Shown here piece after piece: positions 40,156 to 49,238 of a stretch of DNA of 56,278 bases; position 1 is the stretch's first letter, and each line of letters begins with the position of its first letter. The notes beneath the pieces were generated by a model. That model did not search any database. It saw only the letters and a list, made by a program, of their open reading frames with translations, and was not told where the DNA came from. Position numbers and translations under genes: made by a program. This DNA comes from a virus, in the IMG/VR virus record IMGVR_UViG_3300003323_000592, positions 1-56,278 of that record; one strand, given 5' to 3'.

Positions 40156-42462
40156 ATGAGATTCGAGAAAGCCGACCTGGTTCAGTCCATCGCGTGGCAG
40201 CTGCGGTACGGGGACTGGTTTCGCGCCAACAACCGGGCTCGCATCAACTCCCTGTTCAACGGTGCGCCGCCGTACACCGCTGAGGAGGTCGAACAAAACA
40301 ACATCAACGTCAACGTCAACTTTCTCGAAGCCACCAGTCTTTCGCACGACGCGCGTTCCCAGTTTGCCGCCGCGTTCCAGAAGCCGGGCAACTACTTCAA
40401 AGCCTCGACCGATCGTGGCCCGGTGCACAAGCGTCAGGAGAGGTCCGCGATAGTCACCAAGGAAATCAACCGCATTATGAAGCGGTCCCTGGAGTACTAC
40501 GAGACGATGCGTTCCAAGTTCGCCCTGCTCGTCATGCACGGCATTGCGCCGGCCGCGTGGGATAACCGGGATGCCTGGTGCCCGCTGGCCATGGGTGTCG
40601 AGGATTTGCTCGTCCCTTCCGACACCCTGCTCTCGTTCCGCAACCTTCCCTTCTTCGTCAAGCTGCGGGCGTTCACCGCGCCCGAGTTAATCAAGCTGAC
40701 CAAGAGCCCCAAGCGCGACAAGGGCTGGAACATGAAGCTGGTGGACGCCTGCATCAAGTGGGTGGACAAGGAATCACAGAGCCTGCTCGGCTCCAACTTC
40801 CCGGATATGTGGTCACCGGAGAAGATGGAGGAGCGCCTCAAGTCCGACGGCGGCTACTACATGGGCGACCGCGTCCCTACCATCAACGTGTTTGATTTCT
40901 GGTACTGGTCCGACGAGGGTGGCAACGGCGGCTGGCGCCGACGCATGGTGCTCGACACTTGGGCCTCCCCGACCGGAGTGGCTCCCGAGATGAAAGCCAA
41001 TCAGCAGATGGCCTTCGCGGAAAACCAGTGGCTCTACAACTCTGGAGATGTCATCAAGGCCACCAGCCGCGAGCAGATTTTCAGTTGTCAGTTCGGTGAC
41101 CTCTCCTCGGTTGCCCCCTTCAAATATCACTCGGTCAGATCCCTCGGCTTTCTCCTTTACGCAGTTTGCCATCTTCAGAACCGGCTGCGTTGCCGGCTGA
41201 CCGAGACTACTTTCGAGCAGCTGATGATGCTCTTCCGGGTGAACAGCCAGGAGGACGTGCAGCGCGTGCTCAAGATCGACCTCTACAACCGCGGCTTCAT
41301 CGACGAGTCGGTAAAGTTCGTCAACGGTGACGAACGCTTCCAGCCGAACTATCAGCTGGCCGAACTGGGGGTAAGCCAGATTGCCGATCTGATTGGCAAG
41401 CACTCTTCGTCCTTCACCTCAATGCCACAGCAGGGAGCGAGCGATGTGGAGAAAACCAAATTTCAGGTGCAGGCGGAAACGCAGACGGCGACCGCTCTCG
41501 TGTCAATCGCGCTCCAGCAGGCCTACACGTACCAGTCGTTTGAGTACAAAGAAATCTTCCGCCGGTTCTGCAAGAGCAACTCCACTGACCCGGATGTGGT
41601 GCGATTCCAGGCGGCGTGTCTCCGGCAGGGCGTGCCGAAGAGCTACCTCGAAGCTGAGCAGTGGGACATTGAACCGGAGCGCGTGCTGGGCGCGGGCAAC
41701 AAGACGCTCGAGATGAGCATCGCTCAACAGCTGATGGGTTACCGCAATCTCTTCGATCCCGGTCCGCAGCGTCAGATTCTGCGCGATGTCACGCTTGCCA
41801 TCACCGACGACCCGGCTCGCGCGAACGCGCTAGTGCCGGAGAACCCGGTTACCATCACCGACGCCGTGCACGACGCGCAGCTGGCGGCCGGCACACTTAT
41901 GCAGGGGCTGCCTGTCGCGCTCAAGACCGGCATGAACCACATCGAGTATGTGGATACGCTGATGGCCACGATGGCTCACATCATTCAGGGCGCCCAGCAG
42001 AACGGCGGCATGGCCGACATGAAAACGATTCAAGGCCTGAGCAACATGGCCAACAACATCGCCCAGCACATCAGCATCATCGCTCAGGACCCGAACGAGA
42101 AGCAGCGGGTCAAGCAGTATGGCGACCAGCTAGGCAAGATGATGAACCTCGTCAAAGCGATGGCGCAGCGCCTGGTGGAACAGATGAAGCAGCAGCAACA
42201 GCAGTCTCCGCAGGGCGACCCGCAGGCGGCGGCGAAGGTGCAGGCCACCATCATTCAGGCCCAGACCAAGGCCAAGCTGGCCAGCCAGAGCCACGCGCAA
42301 AAGACCGCGCAGCGCCAGATTCAGTTCGAGCAGCAGATGCACCAGAAGGAACAGGAGCACGCGCTCGAACTCCGCATCAAGGCGACCGAGTCAGGCCTCG
42401 ACCTCGTGCACGAACGGCTCAAGATGCTCAACGGCGAACACTCATCCAAAGGCGAAGAATGA
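40156..42462 (+). CDS. Portal (head-tail connector) protein
   Basis: 768 residues. Layout is as in podoviral portals: a helical start, a core with WYWSDEGGN and a TW strand, and a stem-like middle (RVLKIDLYNRG ... QAETQTATALVSIALQQAY). The 130-residue Gln/Lys/Ala-rich coiled coil at the end matches the barrel or crown of large portals. It opens the head module and is the partner of TerL. No signal or membrane segment. Confidence 0.75.
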   Translation: MRFEKADLVQSIAWQLRYGDWFRANNRARINSLFNGAPPYTAEEVEQNNINVNVNFLEATSLSHDARSQFAAAFQKPGNYFKASTDRGPVHKRQERSAIVTKEINRIMKRSLEYYETMRSKFALLVMHGIAPAAWDNRDAWCPLAMGVEDLLVPSDTLLSFRNLPFFVKLRAFTAPELIKLTKSPKRDKGWNMKLVDACIKWVDKESQSLLGSNFPDMWSPEKMEERLKSDGGYYMGDRVPTINVFDFWYWSDEGGNGGWRRRMVLDTWASPTGVAPEMKANQQMAFAENQWLYNSGDVIKATSREQIFSCQFGDLSSVAPFKYHSVRSLGFLLYAVCHLQNRLRCRLTETTFEQLMMLFRVNSQEDVQRVLKIDLYNRGFIDESVKFVNGDERFQPNYQLAELGVSQIADLIGKHSSSFTSMPQQGASDVEKTKFQVQAETQTATALVSIALQQAYTYQSFEYKEIFRRFCKSNSTDPDVVRFQAACLRQGVPKSYLEAEQWDIEPERVLGAGNKTLEMSIAQQLMGYRNLFDPGPQRQILRDVTLAITDDPARANALVPENPVTITDAVHDAQLAAGTLMQGLPVALKTGMNHIEYVDTLMATMAHIIQGAQQNGGMADMKTIQGLSNMANNIAQHISIIAQDPNEKQRVKQYGDQLGKMMNLVKAMAQRLVEQMKQQQQQSPQGDPQAAAKVQATIIQAQTKAKLASQSHAQKTAQRQIQFEQQMHQKEQEHALELRIKATESGLDLVHERLKMLNGEHSSKGEE

Positions 42463-42620
42463 AAAAGTCTCTCATTGCGATCGTAGCCCTCGTTATTCTG
42501 GCGAGCGGCTGTCAGGCCATCCCCACTGATATGTTCCCCAAGTTCCGGTGGTACTGGTCGGATGAGGCAAAACAATATCGCGCCGACCGCGACGCGGGAA
42601 ATCCCTACAAGCACCAATGA
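42459..42620 (+). CDS. Small lipoprotein
   Basis: 53 residues. Signal segment MKKSLIAIVALVILASGC with lipobox L-A-S-G-C (Cys18), then a short Trp-rich part. Overlaps the portal stop and the next start by 4 nt each. A lipid-anchored phage protein made with head genes could act in superinfection exclusion (inference) or lysis. Missed by length-limited callers. Confidence 0.7.
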   Translation: MKKSLIAIVALVILASGCQAIPTDMFPKFRWYWSDEAKQYRADRDAGNPYKHQ

Positions 42621-42997
42621 ACATTTTCGTCAAAGCGATCCCGCATAGTCAGCAGCGCTATCCAACGTGCGGCGACTGGTGGTTTGAGGACGGCACGCTC
42701 CAGATTCGCGTCAGCGAGGAGATGTCGTGGCAGTCGCAGCAGCTCGTGGTGCTGCACGAGTTGGCGGAAGTGATGATGTGCCAGGCCAACGGCATCAGCC
42801 AGAAGCAGGTCGACGAGTTCGACATGAACTTCGAGGCCAACCGCAAACCGGATGATGAGTCCGAGCCCGGCGATAGCCCTCAGGCCCCGTATCAGAAGCA
42901 GCACAACATAGCGACTGGCATCGAGCGAATCGTCTGCGCCCAGATGGGGCTCGCGTGGTCCGACCACGAAGCCGATGTGAACAAGCTGTTTGAATGA
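42617..42997 (+). CDS. Zincin-like protein (H-E-L-A-E motif)
   Basis: 126 residues. VVLHELAEVMMC is a metal-binding zincin-like helix (HExxE), seen in a family of small phage proteins. No signal peptide. Activity not shown. Confidence 0.6.
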   Translation: MNIFVKAIPHSQQRYPTCGDWWFEDGTLQIRVSEEMSWQSQQLVVLHELAEVMMCQANGISQKQVDEFDMNFEANRKPDDESEPGDSPQAPYQKQHNIATGIERIVCAQMGLAWSDHEADVNKLFE

Positions 42998-44277
42998 AAC
43001 CCGTCGAAGAAGTTGTCGCCTGCGTCATAGACCACGGACTGTTCCTTCCCATCGCCCAGAAGCTGGGGGAGCAGTTCAAGAAAGTGTACTACTGGTCACC
43101 GTGGGATGATGTCGCGCCCAAGCTGGAGCGCGGGCTGGTGGGTGATGGCTTCAAGACGATTGAACGAGTCGACAGCCCGTGGCTGGTGAAGTCCAAGTGC
43201 GACGTGTTCATCTTCCCTGACATCGGTTTCAAGGGAGAGCAGCGCGAGTTGCTTCGTCAAGGCTACCCGGTGTGGGGGCACCACGGGGCCGACGAACTGG
43301 AGACGCAACGCGGGCTCTTCCTTGGGCAGCTTAAGGAACTGGGGATGCTCGTCCCAAAGTACGAGAAGGTGGTCGGCATCACCGCCCTCAAGGAACGACT
43401 TCGCAACGAGAAGGACAAATGGATCAAGATGTCCCGCTGGCGCGGCGACTGGGAAACTCTGCATTGGCGCGACTGGGAGCACGACGAACTGACGCTCGAT
43501 GGTTACGCCTATCGGTTTGGTCCGCTCAAGGACAAGGTCACGCTCTACGTGTTCGATTCCATCGACACCGACATTGAGGACGGGATGGACACGTTCTGCA
43601 TCGACGGCCATTTCCCAGAGCAGATCCTCCACGGCATCGAGTGCAAAGACCGTTCATATCTCTGCGCGGTGCAGCCGATGCGCGACCTCGACGAGCGTGT
43701 CCGCATCGTGCCGGAGAAGTTCGGGCCGGTCCTTCGTGAGTACAGCTACCGCAGCTTCTTCACCTGCGAAGTCCGCATCAAGGACGACCAGAGCTATTTC
43801 ATCGACCCCACCTGTCGCGCGGGCTCGCCGCCCTCCCAGCTGATGACCGAGATGATTGCCAACCTCGGAGAAGTCATGTGGAAGGGAGCCCAAGGCATCC
43901 TTGTGGAGCCGGAGTACACCGCTCCGTTCGGTGTGCAGGCGCTCATTAAGTGCGAGCGCGAAGCCTGCGACTGGGAAGTCCTCGACATCCCGGACGAGAT
44001 TCGGCAGTGGGTGAAGTGTGGATTTGCCTGTGAGGTGGATGGCAAGATTTGCATTCCCCCGCACCCGCTCGGCGGCATGATTGGTTGGCTGGTGGCCACA
44101 GGCGATACTATCGAAGAAGCCATCGACAACCTGAAGGAGTATCGCAAAGAGTTGCCGGATGGTTTAGACTGTGACGTTGACTCGCTGGCCAAGTTGCTCC
44201 AGGAGGCGGAGGAAGCCAAGGAGCAGGGCATCGAGTTCACCGACAAAAAACTCCCCAAACCTGAAGTCGTGTTATGA
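42994..44277 (+). CDS. ATP-grasp-like enzyme
   Basis: 427 residues. Seen: VFIFPDIGFKGEQRELLRQG, shown in parts (FPDIGFKG), GHHGADELETQR, WIKMSRWRGDWET (Lys/Arg nucleotide-binding strand), YFIDPTCRAGSPPSQLMTEM (D and R/P loop) and a C-terminal helix. The fold suggests a carboxylate-amine ligase of the ATP-grasp group, PurD-like. Its substrate is not evident. It lies with head genes, an unusual place for a metabolic enzyme; it might act on a virion protein. Confidence 0.65.
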   Translation: MKPVEEVVACVIDHGLFLPIAQKLGEQFKKVYYWSPWDDVAPKLERGLVGDGFKTIERVDSPWLVKSKCDVFIFPDIGFKGEQRELLRQGYPVWGHHGADELETQRGLFLGQLKELGMLVPKYEKVVGITALKERLRNEKDKWIKMSRWRGDWETLHWRDWEHDELTLDGYAYRFGPLKDKVTLYVFDSIDTDIEDGMDTFCIDGHFPEQILHGIECKDRSYLCAVQPMRDLDERVRIVPEKFGPVLREYSYRSFFTCEVRIKDDQSYFIDPTCRAGSPPSQLMTEMIANLGEVMWKGAQGILVEPEYTAPFGVQALIKCEREACDWEVLDIPDEIRQWVKCGFACEVDGKICIPPHPLGGMIGWLVATGDTIEEAIDNLKEYRKELPDGLDCDVDSLAKLLQEAEEAKEQGIEFTDKKLPKPEVVL

Positions 44278-44432
44278 ACACAGGAACAACCGGACCCAGC
44301 ACTGTTGGACAAGCCATGGTCAGTCAGACACCCGTGTACGATAGCGGTCACAAACCGCGCAAGACCGTGTTCTCGAGGAAGGGTGGAGTATATCGGCCGA
44401 CCAAGAAGCACAAGAAACAACGATTCCTATGA
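44274..44432 (+). CDS. Small basic protein
   Basis: 52 residues, strongly basic C-terminus (RPTKKHKKQRFL). Overlaps both neighbours by 4 nt. No family recognised. Confidence 0.55.
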   Translation: MNTGTTGPSTVGQAMVSQTPVYDSGHKPRKTVFSRKGGVYRPTKKHKKQRFL

Positions 44433-44644
44433 CCACTCCGCCCCGAGGTCAGTCCCCTCCACATCTGCCATCGGTTCATCCCGGACCTTCGTTCCCGAGT
44501 TACAATCCTCCCAATCAGTCATTCATGGAACGCAAGCAGGCCAGTCCTTTACTGAAGCTGGCGAACAAAATGGTGAAGCTGCCCAAAACAAAAGTGTTGC
44601 AAAGGCGAAACAGAGTCTCTAAAAGGAAGTTCAGAATTATTTGA
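44429..44644 (+). CDS. Small basic Pro-rich protein
   Basis: 71 residues: Pro-rich first half, Lys/Arg-rich second half. Possibly nucleic-acid-binding. Overlaps the gene before by 4 nt. Confidence 0.55.
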   Translation: MTTPPRGQSPPHLPSVHPGPSFPSYNPPNQSFMERKQASPLLKLANKMVKLPKTKVLQRRNRVSKRKFRII

Positions 44645-44647
44645 ACC

Positions 44648-44953
44648 ATGGCTGAAACACCAAAGACTACCGTACCGTTCAACCCCACACCCAAGCAGCG
44701 CTTTCAAGCGTTAGGCAATAAAGCCATGGGAGATCATCGCCAGATGGTGGATAGCTCGGCGTTCAATATTGCTGTCGACATGGCCCTCCTCCAGTACCAG
44801 CGCGAGTCGACCGCCACCATTGTGGATGGTAACGGCGCTGGCTCGGTGGGCCTCCGGTTGCAGGGAGCACAGGAGTTCATTAACGTATTACGAAATCTCT
44901 CCGAGACATACACGTTGCCCATCAACCGGCCGCAGGATAATTTGAAACATTGA
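44648..44953 (+). CDS. Small structural-module protein
   Basis: 101 residues, helical, with a RFQALGNKAM segment and LQGAQEFINVLRNL helix. It lies just before the scaffold-like gene; a head-assembly role is possible. No family recognised. Confidence 0.6.
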   Translation: MAETPKTTVPFNPTPKQRFQALGNKAMGDHRQMVDSSAFNIAVDMALLQYQRESTATIVDGNGAGSVGLRLQGAQEFINVLRNLSETYTLPINRPQDNLKH

Positions 44954-44957
44954 TTTT

Positions 44958-46289
44958 ATGGCAACTGAAGCTCCCACAATCGTACCCCCATCCGCTCCTG
45001 CTCGACCCGTCGCCGCTGGCGCTCCTAGCGCCGTGCCAGCCTCAGCGGGGGAGATCCATGTCACCCCTGGTAAACTGACACCTGTGCCTTCCGAGGCACC
45101 CAAGACAGGGTCAGCGAAGTCACGGTTGCGTGAAAGTTTGGAGGCCAAGAGCAACGCCAATCCGCGCACTGCCGCGCCGCCGGTCGCCAAGCCAGTTGAG
45201 CGACCAGGCACTGCCGCCACTCCGCCCGTACAACCCAAGCCGGGTGAGGCGACTGCCTCTCCTGCTGAGCCGGCTGCCACCGCGGCGACTGAGACACCTA
45301 AACCGGGTGAGTCAACCGCGGTTGACCCCAAGGATGGGAAGAGGCCAAGCCCGTGGAAACTGGTGGAAGATTACAAGGCTAAGGCCACCAAGGCAGAGCA
45401 AGAGCTGGCCCAACTCCGGCAGAACCAACTTCCGGAGAATGATCGCAAATCACTCGAGGAGCGAATTGCCAAGGCTGAGCAGCAAGCAGCTGAGTACAAA
45501 AAGCGACTCATCGACAAAGATTGGCAGGAGAGCGACGACTACAAGAAGCAGCAGAGCGAGTACGAGTCGGCGTGGAAAGTGGCGATTGCTGAGATGCAGG
45601 GCATCACGGTGTCCGATGGTCAGGGTGGTGAACGGCCGGTGTCCGCTCAGGACTTACTCACAATCGTGAACGCGCCCATGGCACAGGCCCGCAAGATGTC
45701 CGAAGAGCTGTTCGGCTCATACGCCAACGATGTGATGCTGCATCGTAATAAAATCCGCGACCTGTTCGACAACCAGAGCAAGTCACTGGAGGCCAAGAAG
45801 GCGGAGAGTTTGGCGAAGAAGCAGCAGGAACTGGAAACTCAGGCCAAGACCCAGAAGGAGCTGATGCAGACCATCAGCACCACGTGGCAGAAGGAGAACG
45901 AGGCCGCGCTCAACGATCCGAAGTACGGGCCGCTCTTCAAACCCCGCGAAGGTGACGAGCAATGGAATCAGCGGCTCGCGAAAGGGTTTGAGCTGGTTGA
46001 CAAAGCGTTCTCCCAAAACCCGGCTGATCCGAAGCTGACTCCCGAAGAGCGGGCGGCGGTGATTCGTCGTCACGCGGCAGTGAGGAACCGCGCGGCGGCG
46101 TGGGGTCCGTTGCGCGGCGAAGTGGAGGCTCTGACTGCACAGGTGAAGTCGCTCACGGAAGAGCTGGCCACGTATAAGGGCACCGAGCCCCCGACTGGCG
46201 GTGAACGCAAGACCGCTCCAGCCGCAGCGCCCGGCTCAGGTAATGCCAAGGCCGGCATCATGGAAGAGCTGAAGAAACGGGCGCGTTGA
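44958..46289 (+). CDS. Scaffolding-like protein
   Basis: 443 residues. Residues 1-130 are Pro/Ala/Thr-rich and disordered. A long coiled coil follows (about 140-185 and 270-310). The end is helical and basic (GIMEELKKRAR). It lies before the capsid gene, as scaffolds do, with composition and length to match. The start has TTGATTTT upstream and no Shine-Dalgarno. The palindrome encodes S-T-A-V-D (45311) in the disordered part. Confidence 0.65.
   Translation: MATEAPTIVPPSAPARPVAAGAPSAVPASAGEIHVTPGKLTPVPSEAPKTGSAKSRLRESLEAKSNANPRTAAPPVAKPVERPGTAATPPVQPKPGEATASPAEPAATAATETPKPGESTAVDPKDGKRPSPWKLVEDYKAKATKAEQELAQLRQNQLPENDRKSLEERIAKAEQQAAEYKKRLIDKDWQESDDYKKQQSEYESAWKVAIAEMQGITVSDGQGGERPVSAQDLLTIVNAPMAQARKMSEELFGSYANDVMLHRNKIRDLFDNQSKSLEAKKAESLAKKQQELETQAKTQKELMQTISTTWQKENEAALNDPKYGPLFKPREGDEQWNQRLAKGFELVDKAFSQNPADPKLTPEERAAVIRRHAAVRNRAAAWGPLRGEVEALTAQVKSLTEELATYKGTEPPTGGERKTAPAAAPGSGNAKAGIMEELKKRAR
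45311..45326. repeat. 16-bp palindrome, copy 8
   Basis: Exact copy, read E-S-T-A-V-D-P in the disordered linker of the scaffold-like protein. Confidence 0.95.
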
Positions 46290-46356
46290 CATTTAGTGGC
46301 ACCTGAGTTTAAGTAGGACCGTTCGTACAGTTCTGTACCTTTGGTGAATCTGGTTA

Positions 46357-46389
46357 AACCCGGTGCCTTCGATAAGCACCGGGTTTTTT
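46357..46389 (+). terminator. Rho-independent terminator after the scaffold gene
   Basis: Stem AACCCGGTGC/GCACCGGGTT (10 bp, 9-nt loop) followed by TTTTTT. The next ATG begins at 46390, directly on the U-run. A smaller GTACAG-TT-CTGTAC hairpin lies at 46325-46338. Confidence 0.85.
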
Positions 46390-46710
46390 ATGCCAGGACC
46401 ACAGCCAAAACCAAAGGTCTGCGACTGCGGTAGTCCAGCCACCACTCGAAATGTCGCCCGTGACTATGTCTGTGACCGGTGCCGAGCGATCGAACGCGCC
46501 GCTCGGGAGAACCGGGGCAGGTACGCGCTGGGACTCATCTCCAAGGTGCGCGAGTGGCGGGCGCCACAGAGGGAAAGACACACACAGAACTTCATGGAAT
46601 TTCTGGACCAGACCCCGATTATCGCCCCCGACTCCATAGCCCGGCTCAACGCCATGCTCTCCGACGGACTTCAGAAGTGTGTTGACAGAATCGTCTTGCC
46701 GACTACATGA
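46390..46710 (+). CDS. Small zinc-ribbon protein
   Basis: 106 residues from the ATG at 46390 (PGPQPKPKVCDCGSPAT). Four-Cys zinc ribbon (CDCG ... YVCDRC) then a helical, basic part. Directly after a terminator, without a Shine-Dalgarno. It overlaps the HNH gene by 4 nt and may be part of the same insertion. Confidence 0.6.
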   Translation: MPGPQPKPKVCDCGSPATTRNVARDYVCDRCRAIERAARENRGRYALGLISKVREWRAPQRERHTQNFMEFLDQTPIIAPDSIARLNAMLSDGLQKCVDRIVLPTT

Positions 46711-47216
46711 GCATCGACGCCAAGCACGCTTACCGCTTTGGGTTCCTTAGGTCGGAAGAGTGGAAATCCATCAGGTTGGTCCTGCTTTCAAAGAAGGATG
46801 CAACATGTGATTGCTGTGGTTTTAGAGATTGGTCCAACGATGTCCATCACGTCTGGTATCCCGACAGATGGCAGGACACCACCCACAAACACGTTTTGAT
46901 TTTATGCAGGCAGTGTCACGAAAGGGTGCACCAGTTCTTTGACCAGCCACCACCCACTCGCGATGTTTTTATGCTGGCTCTGGCCCTCAGCCGATCCTAC
47001 GCAATGTTTGGAGAGGAGATGACAGCCTTAAACGTCATCGAAGAGTTGGATTTTATCAGGTCCTATAAGGGCGATGAACGGCGAAGGTTCTTTGAAGTTT
47101 GCTTTAGGACGGTTCAAAAGGTGTTGACACCCCATACAGTTGGGAGTAGAACCACGAACATGGCGCCAGCCATTAGACATTCGGGACAGACCGGACAGCT
47201 TCAGACTGAGCTGTAA
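46707..47216 (+). CDS. HNH endonuclease
   Basis: 169 residues. CDCCG and H47-H48 (DVHHVW), then LCRQCHERVH (C67, C70, H71, H75) form an HNH/zinc core. It lies between the scaffold and capsid genes, a typical place for free-standing homing endonucleases. The coding region is more AT-rich than its neighbours, which fits acquisition. A helical C-terminus follows. Confidence 0.8.
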   Translation: MSIDAKHAYRFGFLRSEEWKSIRLVLLSKKDATCDCCGFRDWSNDVHHVWYPDRWQDTTHKHVLILCRQCHERVHQFFDQPPPTRDVFMLALALSRSYAMFGEEMTALNVIEELDFIRSYKGDERRRFFEVCFRTVQKVLTPHTVGSRTTNMAPAIRHSGQTGQLQTEL

Positions 47217-47332
47217 ATCAGTACGGCCAGCAGTGGCCCACAGAAGGCTTCTTCAAACTGCAAATCACTGGGTCCATTACGCATTGGCGTCGTGGAGATT
47301 TGAATTTAACAACCTGAACTTGAATTGATTTT

Positions 47333-48865
47333 ATGTCGTGTCCCACAGGACAAATTATTGCTGCGTGCGACTTCCCGCAGTTCCTCGTCGACCAGACCCC
47401 GCGCTTCGACGAGGTCATCATGGAAGATATTCGGCCGACCGATGGTTGGCTGTACAACGTATCGACTGGCACCACGGAGATGGGTACGCCGGTTGAAGTG
47501 ACTCAGGACCGATTCCGTAGCGTGTTCCCGAACATCACCAAGCCGTGGACCCGCAAGGTCGCCAACGGCCCGGGATGCGTGGGCAACCCCTGCGACATGG
47601 TCGAGCATCAAGTCGGCTGGGGCGCGGACCGCCTCACCTGGTACGCTGAACAGCAGTACTGGAGCACGCCGCTGTTCTGCTACGACCAGGACATGCACAT
47701 CACCGCGGCGATGGAGCATATCGAGCAGATCATCAGCGAGATCCTCAAGCCCGCGACCACGGCGATTTCGAGCAACTTCCTGCGCCGCCGCCACTTGCTC
47801 TGGTCCTTCACCAAGAGCGTGGCCAACAAGAATTGCTCCAACCCGAACACGGACGGCGTGTTCACCTACCAGTGGAACAACAACGCGGCCGGCGACGAGG
47901 TGTTCTTTGATTGCAACGCTAGCCCGACGCGCGTGTTCAAGCTGGTGCCGCAGATGCTGCAGAACCGCTTCAACAACCTCATGTTGAAGGGCTATGCCGG
48001 CAAGAACCCGTTCAAGGACACGAGCCCGTTCATCGAACTCGTGACCGACATGGACACCTGCTGGAGCCTCGACCACCTCGGTGGTCAGCAAGGCGTAGGC
48101 GCAGCGGACAACCCGAACGTGCTGGGCAACTGGCGCTTCACCCAGTTCGACGACAGCACGAAGTACTGGCGCTATGGGTTCTCGGGCTCGATCGGCAACT
48201 ACATGACCCGCGTGGACCCGATGGGCCTCCGGTTCAACTTCGTGGCCGACCTCGGCGCGGGCGCCAACGGCGGCAACGGCAACCGTTACCGCTATCAGGT
48301 TGTGCTGCCCTTCGTGAATCAAATCACGACCGGTGCCGGCGGCTCGGCTGGATTGGGTTCGCAGCCCAACCCGGATTACGACCGCGCTCACTTCTCACTG
48401 AGCCAGATCCATCACAAGATGGGTATGGAGCTGCTCGTGCCGGATGCGAAGCCGCTTAATCCCGAGATGCCCTTCGGTCACCGCGACTTCGGCGGCAAGT
48501 GGCAGTTCGTGATGGACAACCTCGGTGCCGATGCCAATGGCAACGTCATCCAGAACAAGCGCCGGAATAAGGGCCAGTTCATCGCGGACTTCATGTATTA
48601 CGTCCGCCCGATGCACTACGAGTTCCTGGAAACCTTCTTCCACAAGCGCGAGCAGTTCTGCGTGCCGGAAATCGACACCTGCTCGGCCGATCCTGGATAC
48701 CCGACGCAGAGCTACGACAGCACGCTGCCGTCCTGCCCGGTCCCGGCGGACTTCACCGCGCTCTATGGCACCTTCCCGTGCGGCGTGCCGAGCGGAACTC
48801 AGGATGGGCCTGTGCCTCAGCCTCAGCCTACCCCGAACCCCAACGATCCGAATCTCGACGTTTAA
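47333..48865 (+). CDS. Probable major capsid protein
   Basis: 510 residues. Position after scaffold, uniform GC-rich codon use, no signal, and a Pro-rich tail (VPQPQPTPNPN) are typical of a capsid gene; I do not recognise the fold by motif. Several Cys in the N-terminal 80 residues are unusual. No Shine-Dalgarno; GATTTT lies before the ATG. A hairpin follows 18 nt after the stop. Confidence 0.65.
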   Translation: MSCPTGQIIAACDFPQFLVDQTPRFDEVIMEDIRPTDGWLYNVSTGTTEMGTPVEVTQDRFRSVFPNITKPWTRKVANGPGCVGNPCDMVEHQVGWGADRLTWYAEQQYWSTPLFCYDQDMHITAAMEHIEQIISEILKPATTAISSNFLRRRHLLWSFTKSVANKNCSNPNTDGVFTYQWNNNAAGDEVFFDCNASPTRVFKLVPQMLQNRFNNLMLKGYAGKNPFKDTSPFIELVTDMDTCWSLDHLGGQQGVGAADNPNVLGNWRFTQFDDSTKYWRYGFSGSIGNYMTRVDPMGLRFNFVADLGAGANGGNGNRYRYQVVLPFVNQITTGAGGSAGLGSQPNPDYDRAHFSLSQIHHKMGMELLVPDAKPLNPEMPFGHRDFGGKWQFVMDNLGADANGNVIQNKRRNKGQFIADFMYYVRPMHYEFLETFFHKREQFCVPEIDTCSADPGYPTQSYDSTLPSCPVPADFTALYGTFPCGVPSGTQDGPVPQPQPTPNPNDPNLDV

Positions 48866-48882
48866 TAGAGGTTGATTATCAG

Positions 48883-48912
48883 CACCCGGGAGGGGTAAAA
48901 CTCTCCCGGGTG
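48883..48912 (+). other. Strong hairpin after the capsid gene
   Basis: CACCCGGGAG/CTCCCGGGTG, 10-bp stem, 10-nt loop, no U-run directly after. Probably an mRNA stabiliser or partial terminator that lifts capsid mRNA above the genes downstream. Confidence 0.6.
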
Positions 48913-48959
48913 AAACAGGTTTTAACAATCAACTGGCTCGAGAACGAGCCGCACGCACA

Positions 48960-49238
48960 ATGTCTGAAGATTATTACGGTGATGGCGACCAATCGAGCGA
49001 CACTCCCGCGCCCTCCGGTGGCGAGGATACTCCGCACGACACTGGCACCACGGCGGTCGTACCGTCCGAGCTGTGTCCGGGGATGAAGGTCGGCGACGAG
49101 ATGGTCGTGAAGATCGTTGGCGTCGATGACGACAGTTACGAAATCGCTTATGCGCCCAAGGAAGGCAAAGGTGGGGACGAGGAAACTCCCGCGCCCGCGT
49201 CGGCTCCCGAAGGCTCGATGGCGAGCATGATGGAGTGA
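48960..49238 (+). CDS. Small acidic virion-module protein
   Basis: 92 residues, acidic ends (EDYYGDGDQSSD...) and a beta-like core (GDEMVVKIVGVDDDSYEIAY). A head decoration or head-completion protein is possible. Overlaps the next gene by 4 nt. Confidence 0.6.
   Translation: MSEDYYGDGDQSSDTPAPSGGEDTPHDTGTTAVVPSELCPGMKVGDEMVVKIVGVDDDSYEIAYAPKEGKGGDEETPAPASAPEGSMASMME

Noticed and set aside
47306-48391. Long open frame on the minus strand opposite the capsid gene
   Set aside because: It is a GC-rich antisense shadow (Val/Ala/Arg/His-rich, no domain pattern) of a gene with strong codon bias.
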